Shown: piece after piece, positions 21,757 through 35,447 of the stretch | How positions within the stretch are numbered: the stretch's first letter is position 1 | Layout of the letters: each line of letters starts with the position of its first letter | DNA from: Monosporascus cannonballus | Taxonomy: Eukaryota > Ascomycota > Sordariomycetes > Xylariales | DNA length: 64,000 nucleotides | Assembly: GCA_004154925.1 (NCBI GenBank) | Contig: QJNS01000082.1 | Location: 1-64,000 of the forward strand | Reading direction: 5' to 3' | Position numbers and translations under genes: made by a program | Notes under the pieces: generated by a model | Database searches by the model: none | Told to the model about the DNA's origin: nothing | Seen by the model: the letters and a program-made list of their open reading frames with translations, nothing else

Positions 21757-24700
21757 TGTGTTAAAAACCTTTTTTCTTAATTGTACTTTTAGAGTTGTTT
21801 AAGGATAAAAATGAAAGATATAACGAAAACAATTCTACTAAAAGAGATAAAAATAATATTCTTTCGTTACTAATTAATATTGAAACTTAAATTAACATTT
21901 TCTAACTTTTTTTAGCTTTAGAGTTATATCTTAAAAATTTAATAATTTAAGGAACCTTTAATACTATTAAAAATTCAAAAATTTAATTAAATTATTTTTT
22001 ATTCTACCGTGAGTGAGCGTTTACTTAAGTTTTATTTTTCTATTTTCTTAAGTTCTTAAAACGAATAATTATAAATATTAATATATTTTAGTGTTACAAT
22101 TCAACCGATAATTTCTTTAAGAATCAACCGTAGCGTTTGCTTTTTATTTTCTATACAATTTATTCTTCGTCTGATTCTAGCTTAATAACTTTAGTTAACG
22201 TTAATATAAAATGTTGTTTATAACGGCTTATAATAAAATTAAAAATATAGCGTCGGTATTCCAAATAATATATATATTTTATTTATTAACTTTTTATGTA
22301 ATACAGTTATCGAAAAATACTAATAATTTGGCATAACAAATTTCGGACTTTTTTAAAATACAGTTTTTTTACCGTTATCGATATTTCCCTTTAATATGTT
22401 TTAAAATATTTTATTTAAAGATTTTAAAATAACGTTTTCTAAATTTAAATAATTCGAAACATATTTATAAATATTCTTAGTAGAGATCTTATAATATTTA
22501 TAGCTTTTTAATCGTACGGCTTCGCAAAATATATCTTCTAAAAAACTATTATAAATTTTAAAAATTATTAATATAAAAACATTACATGAGTTTTTCGAAA
22601 TAGCTTTCGACATATATTATATCGTAAATTTTACATATTATAGTTATATTGTTAACGGAAAAAGGTAGCCTTAGCTAGTTATTATGTATAATATATAAAT
22701 TATTCAAAAGGGACTTTAATTTTAATTGCCTAAATTGAGGCGTAATGTAATATTATTATAAAAATAACAATTATCTTAAAATATATAAGGTCTTTCCAAA
22801 ATATAAATAAAAGTCTAGTCCTATAAATCCTAATAAAAAAGACGTATATTAATTTATTAAACTCGTTATATAAAATGTAATAACGGTATTAAATTAATAA
22901 AATTCCAAGCTAAATCGGTTAATAATAACCATAAGTATACGAAAAAAACACTTACTTATCAACGTAAATACGCAAACTTTATAATTGTTACGAAATTAAA
23001 AGTTGATTAAATAATATATTAAAATTTCAATTTTGAAGTTCTTTTATATTTATCAAATTTATCAATATATATTTGCATTTATAGAAATGTATCGTTGAAA
23101 TATAAATTTTAACTCCCTCTTTGTAATAAAATAGCGGTAATTAAATCTTTGACGTAATATACTTAATGTTATTTATTGGCGTAATTATGTTTTAATTTTG
23201 AACATATTAATATTATATAACTTTTTACTAATTTTTAAAGACAGTACAAATGTTATTACGATATAAATAATTATGTTTAATTGGGATTAATAAAATAACA
23301 TTACAAATGGTTCAATATATATTAAGTCACTCAAATTACGAAGTTTAATTAATATTAGCCGAAATTAATCTTTTTATCCGGTTTGTATTTAGAATCAATA
23401 ATAATTATTAAATTCAAAAGATTTAATTCCGTACGGTATTACCATAACGGAAAGAATTTAAAAATACATTTTAAACTTTATTTAAGAAAAATAGGTTACA
23501 TTATTACGAATTTCAATTTTTAAAAGTTCAAATAATTCTAGATATAAGTAATTAAAGTTACATAATGTTGTATTCCAACACGTTCGATGTATTAAAAATA
23601 TATAAAACGTTTTTTTCGGAATTATTATTAATTACTAAATTAATGAAAGTTTCGTCGAAAATGATTTTACGAATTTTTTTAAATTTTACTTTCGTAAACG
23701 TTTATAAAATATTATATTTAATAACGATTATAATTATTACCATAATATTATAAATATAGTTCTTAAAGTTTATTATATATTAGAAATCTCTTGGCCTTAT
23801 TAAATATATATATGTAGAAAATAAATATTATACATAAAATAAACATATTTTTAATTTAATAACATAATAGTGTAATTTCAAATAGAAATTGTTTTCGTTC
23901 GTTTTAATAAATTTATTTTCGTTAAAAGCAACGTTTTTAATGTTAATAATGTATTCTTACGAAAGAGTCTATATCCGATATATATTAACAATTGGGTATT
24001 TTATGAAATTATTTCTATATATTTTGAATTTTATATTTTTGAATGTTTTATATATTACCTATTAATATCTTTACTACCTGATAAGGACGAATAAAAACAT
24101 ATTAATACGCCTTAGTAGTGAATTAAGAAAATCTGAGCGGAAATTATATTGCACTTAATACTATTATCAAGTTCAAAATACTATGAAAATATACGTTAAA
24201 ACCTTTTAGGCAGCAAGATATACGTTAGAAGATAAAATACGAAAAGGCTACACTTGAATTGGAATATATACGCTTCGTTATTAAGTTATACAAAAGTTAT
24301 ACGTATTACGACAACGTAGGCAATTAACTAATTAAAATGACAAAATTAATATCGTGTATATTTAATAATCAAATTTTATTTGCTTAAATACTAGTTAAGT
24401 ATTAAAACAAAACAAACTTATATCATAATAATAATCATAAGTATTTTTTAAATTTTTTAAATAAGAATGATTATTTTTAAAATCCGGCATTTTCTATAAA
24501 GAACTTAAACTTCAAACAGGTTTAAAAACCAATTTGTATTTAAAATATACGTGCATATTATTTAATATTATATCGACATATATTAATAGTTGTGATAATT
24601 TAATATATAAACAAAATTAGATATAATTTTAAATCTGAAAAATATATTGTTTTTAAATATATAATAATATTAAATATAGTAAATATATTGCAAAATTCGA

Positions 24701-25079
24701 AAACAGTAATTTATCAAATTAATTGATTACTGGTTTTAAAACACGAGTTAAAGATGAATAATACATATTAAAATTTTCAAAGCATATATTTATAAAACTA
24801 ATCAATATAAAACTTATAAATTTATAAATATATAACGAATATATTTTAAACGATTTTATAAATTAAGAAATTAAAGAAAACTTCTAAATACAAACTTCGT
24901 AAAATAGTATAAGATATATTTACGTTTAATATAGATTTTGTTGGTTAAATTATATATATCGAAAGTTATTACACGATATAATTTATATAATAAAAATTGT
25001 ACTAAAAGTTTCCACTGCGGTAATTTATTTTTATTATTTAAGCGTAAGAGAAATTACATTTTCGTTTTATAAAGCCTTG
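21757..25079. other. AT-rich sequence without recognisable genes
   Basis: Over 3 kb of very AT-rich sequence. The short frames at 22401-22613 (minus) and 23565-23753 (plus) are Ile/Lys/Asn-rich and look like chance. No element found elsewhere in the window aligns here by eye. It is probably old, saturated repeat. Confidence 0.45.
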
Positions 25080-25345
25080 ATTTAAAGCCGAAAACGTAGC
25101 TGCTAACAAGCTTCGACTATGATAAACCTTATCGCCGCCGACTAGTTCGGCAGAGTCGAGAGGTTAAGCTTTGCGCGGCAAATCTTAAAGATAAACCTTG
25201 AAAATAACCCTTTAGTGTAAACCTTAAAGGCGTATAAAAGCCTTTCCGAACCCTCGCTAGTCTCGATTATTTCCACAGCATACTGCAGAATTCGGAATAT
25301 ACGATATCGATAGTTCGTACTAGTAGGCTTTCTATAGAAACAAAT
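25080..25345. other. GC-richer island inside AT-rich sequence
   Basis: About 265 bases with clearly higher G and C (for example TTATCGCCGCCGACTAG) set in AT-rich flanks. The minus-strand frame 25142-25402 crosses it but shows no known domain. It resembles a short insertion or the unmutated core of a repeat. I found no terminal repeats or target duplication. Confidence 0.35.
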
Positions 25346-26283
25346 TGTAAAATAATAAATAGTTTTAATTTGAAAATAATGATACGGTATTTTGAAATCC
25401 AAAATAACAGTAATATTAATTAATAATTTACGTATAACATTAGCTATTATAATTAAAACGCAAGCAATTATGTATTATATAATTAAGCCTTTAAATAAAT
25501 TTAATTAATTAATAAAAAAGGGCCAATTTTCTTATTTATTAAAATAGTTTTTTAGCATGTGATAATGCTTCAATAAAGCTTATTAATTAAAATAACCGTA
25601 AAACATTGCAACTTGTTAGCTTTTAAATATAAAATGAAAATTTAACTAAGATTTAAAACAGGAAGTTTATAAAAATCTTAAATTAAATAGATGGGTTAAG
25701 AAATAGAATCGTACTAAATTAAATATATAAATTAATCGATGTAAAATGTCTTTAATAAATTTGTATAGTTTATTGTAATATTACTATAAGTTTAAAAAAA
25801 TGATTTAAATCTGCTTTAATAAAATATAATAATAAACATACTAAAGTAATAGCGTATATTTTGAATTAATCTATAAGCGAAAATATATGTAAGTTATCGA
25901 AACATACAAGGTAATTATATATTTAAAAAAATTGAATGACTTTTTTTTTAAAGAAGATGTAATAAATTTTAAAATCTTTCGATTACGAAAATATATAGCG
26001 TAATTAACATTTTTTTCAATTTTAACCAATTTTTCAATTTTAAATTCAAAATTATTAATGTGTATTTTTAAAATGTAATCTATTACATAGTGTGATAAAG
26101 TGTAACTTAATATTAATTTTATTTTAATTAATAAATTTAAAAAAGAAAACATTAATCGAAACTTCTAATAATATAATAACGATGTAATTATGTAATGGAA
26201 TTAAATATAATTGTAATAATATTAGAAAATACCTATTATTAACATAGTATAAAAATTAATAATTTTATGCGAAATAAAGATAA
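25346..26283. other. AT-rich sequence left of element A2
   Basis: No recognisable feature. The minus-strand frame 25871-26152 is low-complexity and Lys/Ile/Asn-rich and is not supported as a gene. Confidence 0.45.
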
Positions 26284-26478
26284 TATAAAACAATGGGTAG
26301 CTAAGGGCTAGAGTAAGATGACCTCTAACCAGTTGCAAAGCGTATTCTAAGAAATGAATGTATTAGGTTATTTCCGTCTGGCGTTTCTTATTAGCTGCCA
26401 GATAGTTATTTGTATTGGCGCTTCAGTTTATGGCTGGTCGGATACCAGCCGTAGCTCTATAAAAGTTGTATTTTTACA
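26284..26478 (-). repeat. A2 3' LTR
   Basis: 195 bp starting TATAAAACAATGGG and ending TTTTTACA. It retains CCAGTTGCAAAGCG, CCGTCTGGCG and GGCTGGTCGGATACCAGCC. It is less mutated than its partner at 33445. Confidence 0.88.
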
Positions 26479-26689
26479 ATTATTCTTTTTTTAAGGTGTT
26501 AATCTTTAATAGTATTAATAAATTGGTGTAATTCGATCGTAAATTAGATTACGTACGATAACCGAATATTTTTCGTATATAAATACGTAAGTTGTGTTAT
26601 AATTTGCACGGTTACCATAATAATTAATACGTATTATATTGGGTAATTAATTATATTGCGTTTAATATCTTATTTCTTTCCGATTTTCA

Positions 26690-27990
26690 ACTTTATATTA
26701 TTTATTTCTTTTCGTTTCTTTCGCCTTTCTATTTCCGTTTTTTTACGTACGGTTTTCGTTTTATTTTTATTCGTTATGTTTACTTTTCTTGAATAATTTT
26801 ATTAAAAAAATAATATTTTTATATTGGTAACGGCTACAAATTCTTTAAGTATTATCCTTTTAACTCCGACGATAAACCGGACCTTAATTGTATTATAAGC
26901 GGTAATAAATTATATTCTATTTACGTAACATAACGTTATTTCGATTATCGTACGATTTATCTTTAGGTTCCGAGTATTTTAAATTATATCATAATTAATT
27001 ATTACTACAAGATTTTTCGTACCGTAAATATTTAATTTTATTACTGTTAATATTACCATTTAATTTTGATTTAAATTCCGGTCGTCCTTAAGAGCGTTAC
27101 TTAAATTATCGTTAATTTTGCCGCCGAAAATTAAAAGTTCATCGACAAACTTAAGGCAGTTCGTATTATAAGTACCGAATCCGCGCGTAATAACATATTT
27201 GCAATCGGTCGCCGAATCGACGTTTTTCGCCAAGCCGAATTTGCCTTTAAGGCGGTTATTATTAAAGAATATCGTTTTTTTACGTCAGAAATAGATTTCC
27301 GATTATTTATTATATTTGCGAAAATCCAGTTTTAACGTTGTTTTATATATTTACAAACTTGAGTTATATTTATAAATATTTTAATCCTTTTTTTATTTTG
27401 CAATTAATTTCGAATTAGGCGTAATTTTATAATATTTTTATGGATAAAAGAATCTTTAAATATCGTTATACCGTTACCTTTTTTATTTAAAAATATTTTC
27501 CGCCCGTTTTTCGATATTTTAACGAAATTTTAATATTTATTAATAACTATAATTAAAAAACCTTTTGCTTAATAAGGCCGTTATTAAGCCCAGATATCTT
27601 AAAAGCTTTAAGGGCAGCAACCTATTTCCGATTAGCGACCGATTATATTCCGGTTACTTAATCCTTATTTTTCGCAAGAAATAGGACGTTCTCGAATTCC
27701 TTCCGAGTTTTACGCGTAGCAAAATTAATAAACGTACCCGCTTTTTGCTGTTATATATTTTCGATTTTCTTTTCCGATATTTCTATATTAAGTTCTTTAA
27801 TACGCCTATTGAAACTTAAATAACATAAAACTTAATAATTAAATATAAATTTTTATTTTCGCAATAAAAGTTCGATTTTCTTTTGTCGTTTATCCGTTAT
27901 CGTTCGCCCTTTATTTTATTTATAAAAGAATTATAATGATTTAATCGTTCGATTTTCAACAGGTATATAATAAAGTAATTATTCGTTAAA
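26690..27990 (-). pseudogene. A2 copy of the accessory sense-strand frame
   Basis: The same frame as at 5930-7250 in A1. Conserved strings include INKY, NFVK, LIRN, IYKT, KGKFGLAKNVDSATD, YNTN and VDEL, read on the minus strand between chromodomain and 3' LTR. Stops are mostly TAA at Gln- or Trp-like positions. Both copies keep a Lys/Arg-rich tail. Amino-acid agreement between two independently mutated copies is the main reason to think this was a gene. Function unknown. Confidence 0.58.
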
Positions 27991-28099
27991 AGCTCTAAAA
28001 TAATTATGTAATTAATCTTTTAAGTTTAATACTTTAATTCTGCTTAAAAATATCTTTTATAACTTTATATTTATTAAACGGCCGGTTTTCGATAGAATT

Positions 28100-31000
28100 G
28101 TTTTTATTTTATAACCTTCAAGTTGTCCTATCTTTTATATATATATTTAACTTTTTTGATAATGTTATAATATTTTAATCGTATATTGGAAATATTTTTA
28201 AGGTTTTTATATGTTGTACTTAGCGGGCCAGTTCTTTTATTTAATTATATATTTGCGCTGCCTTCGATTATTTCGATAGTGAACTATTTTTTTTACCAGT
28301 TATTTTTTCTGTTTATTTATTAGATTCGGTAACGTTATTTAAACGTTGCTCAGATTCCCATTATATTACGGTTTTAATAGAGATACTGAAAATATATTAT
28401 ATATCGGTTAGTATTTAGTAAAAAGGATTATTTTATACGTTTAGAAGCTTTTTTATACTTTAATTGGAACCAGGACGTAAATAAATGCAAAGTCTCTGTT
28501 TTTAAATTCACAATTTTTGAGTAATAAATTTATTTATTATTTTAATAGAAATTCTATAGGCATATAACGCCGATTATAATACTTTTTTTAAGCTGCCGTT
28601 ATTTTTTCGTAATATTAGTATATTATTTGACGAATAGCGGTTATTTTTTTTTCGAAACGTTCCTTAATTCCTTAAACCTATCTTTCAAATTTTTATAAAA
28701 GTTATTTTATTATTTTTTAATAATATCTATATAAGGCTGCGAACTTAAAACGGCCGGTAAATAGGTTTCGTATATTATTATATACAAATTCTATATTTCG
28801 TAATAATTTTATGTAATTGTTTTACTACCTACTAATATAATTACGGAAGGAATATTTTAGAATTTAATAAGTACGTTCCGTTTATTTATCGATTTACGAA
28901 TAATAAACGGTCGATACTTACCGTTTTATTTTTTGTTCTTTATAAAATTGCGCCTAGGATTAACGTATTAATAATTTATTTTTATCTTTAATAATTCCGG
29001 CTGGTATACCCAATTTGTATTTATTTTGTTCTAAAGTAATCGAGTTAATTCGGTTATAATTGTGGTCTTAATTATAAGGATAAATAATTTTAATTTCGTA
29101 AAGCGGTCGACGATTACTAGGATTACGTCGTATTTTAGACCGTTTAAATTTAGGTTTTTAGGAAATCTTATAATAAAATTTAACGAGATATTTTAGAAAA
29201 GTTACTTAGATAACGGTAGAGGCTATAGTTATCCATATAATTTGTAACGTAATTTCATTATGCCCTAATAATTTGGATATTATTTAGTGTATTTTCGGAT
29301 ATCGTTAATCGTGTTTTTTAATAAAACTTTTTAGTTATTAATTATAGCACATTAACATATTTCATATATTTTGTCTTTAGATTATTACATTATTAATTAG
29401 TTAATTATTTCTATAAAACGCTTTAAAACAGGATTACGAATTTATTTCGATAATATAAGACTTTATTTAGGTTTAGAAAATATTCCCCTTTTATACCAGC
29501 TTAACGTCTAGTTATTCGTATTAGTTTTATGATATTTAAGTTCTTAATTTGCGACTTTCGATCCTTATCGTAAAATAATCGGGAAAATTTCGGCTAAAAT
29601 GCTATTTTATCTTTGGATAATTTCTTTGCTAAAAAACGTAAAACGTATTAATTATAAATAATAACCTTAGTATTATTTTCGTTTTTCTCAGCTTTTTCGG
29701 AATCCAATTATTATACGGTTACAGTTTGCGGTTGTTATTATTTAACCGCCGATCGTATTATTACTGCGATTTATGCTTATATTGCTGTACGTAAATAATG
29801 GGTTCGGCAGGTACATAGTTCTTTATTTTCTTTTTTTTCGAAAGTTTTCTGCGATCGTATAATCAGGGTTTTCCGCTTTTTTTGCGCGGATGGTAGTTAT
29901 TTAAGTTTTTGCTACCTGAAATCTGTCTGCAAGTTTAATAACGAATAAATTTTAAACCGTTTTTTATAAGTTTTTTTATCTTTTTATAATGTTCTAAGTC
30001 GTACTGTATGCCTACAACTGTTTTCCGTATATTTTTCGATATCTTATCCGTAACTTTTAACCTTTTCGATAACGTAAAAATTATATTTCCGTACGTAATT
30101 TCCTTTAATATATAATTTGGGCGTTTAAATAGCCCGTCCGCCGAGTTAACCGCATTCGGTCGGTATTAGATTTCGAAATCGAATTATAAAAGACGATAAA
30201 TTTATCGAGTTAATTTTCTTTTAAGATCGCGCATTAATACATTTATAATGCCGTTTAGCGTTATATGGTCGATATGTATTAAAAACCTTTTTTCTGCGCC
30301 TTTGAGATACTGGCGCTAATATTTTAAGCTCTTTATAATTATTAAAAGTTTTTATTATTTTACAGCCTATTTTTTCCAATTGAGCTAAGTTTCCGCGATT
30401 AATATACAACTAGGTACTAATACTTCTTATATTTTTGCAATAATATTTTTTATATAACTTTTTTTGAAGAATTTATTTTAACCCTAGTATTTTTGGAATT
30501 ATTTTAATGTCGAAAAAAATTATTAACTAAAAGGCGTTTTTTAATTTGCGAAATACCTTTTTACCCTTTTCTGGCTAATAAAACTTTCTTTTTTACCTTA
30601 ATATTACGCCCTTTTTAATAGCCCTATAATAAGATCGGTAATACGCGAATAATAAGAGATAAATTTCTAATAGAAATTTACGAACCCCAGAAAAATCTGG
30701 ATATCGTAAATCGATTTTGGTTTTAGTTACGATTCGATAACGTAGAGCCGTTAACGGTCCATTTTCAGACCGTTAGTATTAGTTACGAATTCTAAAAAAT
30801 ATATTCTTTTCTTAAAACATTCGCATTTAAATATCTTAAGAAATAGCTGATTTATAATAGCTGCTTGTAAACTAATTACAGACATTTCGCATGGTTTTTT
30901 TCGTTATCCGATTAAATAATTATATTATGTAAATATATTACGTATATATAGTTAAATAATTTGGTTAATGTTATATAGATATAGGCCTGCAACGTAATGG

Positions 31001-32150
31001 ACGTATTAATAAGAATAAATAATATAATTACATATTTAAATTGTCCGTACTACGTTCGGAAAGCGGGTTTTTATGAATCTTCCTTTTTAATTTTAATACG
31101 GTAATAAGTATTCTTATAATTAATTTTCGAAAATATTCTAGTTAAACAATTTATTATTTTTGAAACTAAAAATAAAAAGTACCGGTTTTTTATCGTTATC
31201 CAATTTAGCCGTTTATAATGTATAATCGAAAACTGCTGTCCTTTTTAACTATAAATAAAACTAGTACCTTTACGTCCGTTTTCGAATAATATATCTAGCC
31301 TGCTTTTAGGTTTTTTTTCAGATATATTTGTCGAATTCTTTTCTTTTGGCTTCCGAAATAAGGTAAATTAGGCGCCATACAGGCGTTTTTCATAAGATCA
31401 GATTTATTATATATTTTGCTTCTGGTAATTATAATATTTTTTGACTACTTTTTTCGAAATATATTTACCGGAAATTCTTTAAGTATATAAGAAAATCGGT
31501 TATTCTTTATTGCTATTATTTCTCGAATTCCGAGATATTTAGCTTTTCGATTAGATTTATTAAATTAACGGTATAAATGTATTTACCGAAAAGCGTTAAA
31601 TCTGCGATCTTCAATACATCGACCTTTTGTAATAGTTCGTATAATTATTAATATATAACTATATTTAATAAGATCATGAATTTACTTAATCTGGGTTTAG
31701 ATAATATAAAATCGGGCGTTTTACGATTGCGGCATATTGTAAAGTAAATTTATATAAAATTTCGTTTATTCTTATTATTATTCATTATATTAATAAAGAT
31801 TTTATAAGCCTTATAAAATTTCATATATACGTTATTAACGCCTATAAGAACTGGGATATTCACGAAGATTAATTAGAAATTAAGCTTTTTTATTAACTTT
31901 TTGCTTATAATATTTATTTATGTTTTGATATCTATATTTACTTATATTATTATGTATTTAGTATTTCTTTTATAAATGCCTTTTTTTTTAAAAAAAAAAA
32001 GAAGCTTTAATTCGACGGTCTTGTAATTGTTAGCCGAAGTAAATTCGACGTATATATTGATTTCGAATTATTTTCGGATTTACGATTAAGAACTGGTCCG
32101 ATTTATCGTTATATATTATGAGATTTTGTACGGCTTTCGGTGGTCAGTTT
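28100..32150 (-). pseudogene. A2 pol: protease, RT, RNase H, integrase, chromodomain
   Basis: Minus strand, right to left. The protease C-terminal motif FILSKPRL (from FILGKPWL) is at about 31690. RT lies at about 31260-30900 with RLNWITIKNRY, RIFSKINYKN, AFRTWYGQFKY and LQAYI. The RNase H end is at about 30180-30130, where the string FDFEIQYRP is well kept. Integrase covers about 29600-28350. A degraded chromodomain is at about 28300-28150 (YN-stop-IKELAR). The open stretch 30409-30221 is the RNase H part. The layout is that of a Ty3/Gypsy chromovirus; the frame is broken many times. Confidence 0.83.
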
Positions 32151-32179
32151 TTATATGGCCGAAATAACGGAGTTTTTGT

Positions 32180-33250
32180 ATTCTTTTTAAGTTTGTAATT
32201 TACGCTTTTATATGTTAATTTTCTACAGTTGTAATACTTAAATATGCTCTTACGAAAATTAAGAATTTTAAGTTATATAGATTTATTAGTATCGAAATTA
32301 AATTAGCAATTATCTGCTTTCCGAATATAAAAACGCCAGCGGTTCTTATTATTTTTAGGCGGTACGCTCAATTTGATTAAAGGATTTCTTTTCCTCGAAA
32401 GCGTTAAAATTGGAATGTTTATTTTTATTAATATTTTTCATAAAAGATAATCGGTTTTTCTTTCGCCTTCTTTAGTCGTTTTAATAACGTTTTGCTTTAT
32501 TTGCTATATTATTAACTTATTTTAGTTTAACGCTTTTTGTAACAAAATATTGCGTAACCTTAATATTAATTTGTAAAAATAATTTAAAGCAGAACGTTTA
32601 TTATTGTGATTATTTTCCGATTTTGAGATATTTGAAAATTTGATTTTACAAATTAGGAATTTTTATTTGATATAAAAATCTAAGGGCGCTTAATCGGGTC
32701 GTTTTCGGATTCTATAAATTATTTATTATATTCTTTATCGAAATGATTAAGATTTACGTAATATTCTCTAATTAAAATTTATAAAGCTTTTATTTTTAAA
32801 ATTCTTTCGTAATTAAAACAATTAAGCAAAATGCTGTATATTTGTTAAATATTTATAATAAAAATATTTCGTTTTAACCTTTCGATATAACTTTCCGTAA
32901 TAACCTTTATCTAACTTTTTTAAATTAACGTATATTTAGAAAACTTTAGATAATTATAGGTGGTATTCGTTTATTGCTCTTAACCTTTTATAACGATAGC
33001 GCAATTAATTTATAAAGCTTTGCTTTTTTAACTTATATTTTTACTTATTATTCGGCTAATTATCGAATAATTCCGAATATTGTTCGTTTTATTAACGAAT
33101 AATTTCCAAAATCTGATTATTATTTAAAAGTTTAATTTTTCTTTATTTTGAATTCCGGAATACGGTTATTATATTACGTCCGTTTTCCGACTGTTTGATT
33201 ACTGGTTATCTGGATATATCCTTATTATATATATAACGTAATTCGGAATC
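32180..33250 (-). pseudogene. A2 gag with CCHC knuckle
   Basis: The knuckle at 32239-32189 reads KYYNCRKLTYKSVNYKL: CX2CX4HX4C spacing with three metal ligands turned to Tyr and Gly turned to Arg or Thr. The rest extends towards the 5' LTR and is coding-like but broken. Confidence 0.65.
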
Positions 33251-33444
33251 CCGGAGATCATAGTTTTTAACCTGTTAGGGTTCCGTTATAGACTTTTTCG
33301 CCTGTTCCCGTACCGTAATCGATCGTCCGTCGGCTAGGTTCTAATCGGCAGTTTTTTCGACTGGTAACCTAAGTTCGTTTTGCAGTCGGGGAATTTTGTT
33401 TTTCGTTGTTATTACGTTATTTTCTATAGTGAAAATGGAAAAAT

Positions 33445-33639
33445 TATAAAATAATAAGTAGCTGAGGGTTAGGGTAAGGTAACCCTCGATTAATGGTAAA
33501 GCATGTTTTAAAAAGTAAGTGCATGAAGTTATTTTTATTCGGCGTTTTTTATTAGCGGCTAGATAGTTATTTGTATTAGCACATAGGTCTATAGCTAGTC
33601 GGATACTAGTCGTAGCTTTATAGAAACTGCATTCTCATA
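33445..33639 (-). repeat. A2 5' LTR
   Basis: 195 bp, same length as 26284-26478, starting TATAAAATAATAAG and ending TTCTCATA. Followed by GATAG, the right half of the target duplication. Confidence 0.88.
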
Positions 33640-35079
33640 GATAGTAAGATTATTATTATAATAATAATTTGCTTTATTGATTAATTACTAAAAATATATA
33701 TGTAAATAATATATTGTATAATATTTACACAGATAAAGGAAATATTAATTTAAAATTTATATATTTAGTATATATTATTAATTAAGGGAACTACTATTAA
33801 TATTTAAATTGTTTGATTTTTATTTTATATTGAGTAAATATAATTAAAAAGCCTTGAAGTGAATAAATCTTTAACTTCGTATTTAATCAAGGCAAAAAGG
33901 TAAATACGGTTTAAAATAAACAAAAGAGTTTGTAAATTAATTTGAAAATTAATTACTACTTTGAAATATTTGAATAGGTTTTCAAATATTATAAAAAATT
34001 ATTATTTATTACTAATAAATATCTAAGTTTAATATAATATCTTAATAACGAAACTGATATATAAAATTTAATAATTTATGTATTTTATAATTTTAAGTAT
34101 TTCTTAAAATCTGAATTCAAAATCTAGATTAATATTTAAATATAATAAGAAAAGTTTAAAATATACGTGATTTCGAAAGATATTACATGTTTGAAAAGAT
34201 TATATTCAAACTTTTACAGGACATAATTAAAAATGTAATAACCTTAATTTAAAATCTTAATAAATTATTTATATTTCTATGAAAATATATTATTTAAATT
34301 TTAATCTGTCTAGATTTTTGAAACATTTAAATAGTCTTCTTTTAATAAATTTTAAATAAAGTCTACCTTTTTATTTAACTTTTATTTGTAATTTAATACT
34401 GTTTAAATTTAGAATTTTAAAGCTGTATTTATATATTTATATTTACCGAAATAGAAATATATTAAAATGTATTATTAAAAAGATTTTTAGCAATTCCAAT
34501 TAAGAAAGTGAATCATTTATGTTATCTCTTATTAATTAACAAAAATTTACAAATTCCACACCCTTTTATGAATAAACCTATTAATATTTAAAGTATATCT
34601 TTCAACAAAATCGAAATTGTTTATAAAAATATTAAAGGTTTATCAAGATATTTCTGAATATTAAATAAAATATATAATAACGAACTTTGTAATAAATTTA
34701 TAGACTCAATTAGGCTATAGCGTATATAAGTATATATATATAAGAAAAATGAAAGCCTAAATAGAACTTTTAATTATTAGTTAAACCGAATGCTTTCAAA
34801 TAAAATAATGTTAATATAAACAACATTTAAGCCAAGTAAGAACAAACTTATTTAGGCCAAAATAATGGATTTTGTGAATTTGCTATATTTAAATTATTTT
34901 TATTTCTTAAATAGGTTTTTCTAAAATTTTAATTTAATATTTTCTATACTTATCATAACAATTAAAAAAGTAAACGTATTTTACGAATTATAAACGTAAG
35001 TTCATCATATGTTTTATACTTTAGAAATATTATTCTATATAATTATATAATATAAAAAGTAAAATATGTCGTATAAAAG
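33640..35079. other. Very AT-rich sequence, nothing recognised
   Basis: No open frame, RNA fold or shared repeat was seen. CpG is scarcer here than in the RIPped elements, so this may be older or of another origin. Confidence 0.45.
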
Positions 35080-35447
35080 CGTTACGACCTAAGCAGGCTT
35101 GGCCTGTAGAAACGGTCAGGCCAAAACCACGAAAGTTATATCAGCCCGAGTTACGTAATCGATGCTTAGCAGATCATAACTGAGCATTACTAAGCAACGA
35201 TAAGTAACCGTTAAATAAAGCTTTACTAAACAGGGACGAACAGTAACAAAACAAATCAATATATAGACAGGCTTATTATGATACTTCAAATAGCATCAGC
35301 TTGCAATATAATTTCTTTACCCGAGATACCCTTGGTATTAAGAGACGTAATTCAGTTACTCTTATTGTTCAGATTTCCACGATACTCCTGCCAACATAAA
35401 CACGTCGACTTAGATTTAATAGTTTGTTAATTAGCCTAGCCGTTATA
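35080..35447 (+). repeat. Diverged family-B LTR, solo
   Basis: It shares the order of blocks with the family-B LTR read in coding direction: GTTACGACCTAA, AGCATCAGCTTGCAAT, CTTGGTATTA, and CACGATACTCCTGCCAACATAAAC. It keeps moderate GC in AT-rich flanks. AAAAG occurs on both sides (35075-35079 and 35448-35452) and could be the target duplication. It differs enough to be a subfamily. Confidence 0.7.

Larger units (their letters stand above)
26284..33639 (-). mobile_element. Element A2: full-length family-A chromovirus
   Basis: 7.36 kb bounded by two 195-bp LTRs (26284-26478 and 33445-33639). The flanks are GATAA on the left and GATAG on the right, a 5-bp target duplication with one G-to-A change. 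The interior aligns with A1 throughout and codes on the minus strand. It contains gag with CCHC knuckle, protease, RT, RNase H, integrase, chromodomain and the same extra frame near the 3' LTR. It is uninterrupted, so it serves as a reference for where A1 was invaded. It has many RIP stops. Confidence 0.92.

Noticed and set aside
22401..23753. Short frames at 22401-22613 and 23565-23753
   Set aside because: Composition is what random AT-rich DNA gives; no motif or context supports a gene.
25871..26152. Minus-strand frame of 93 codons
   Set aside because: Low-complexity Lys/Ile/Asn/Phe composition in AT-rich DNA, with no homologous copy in the window.
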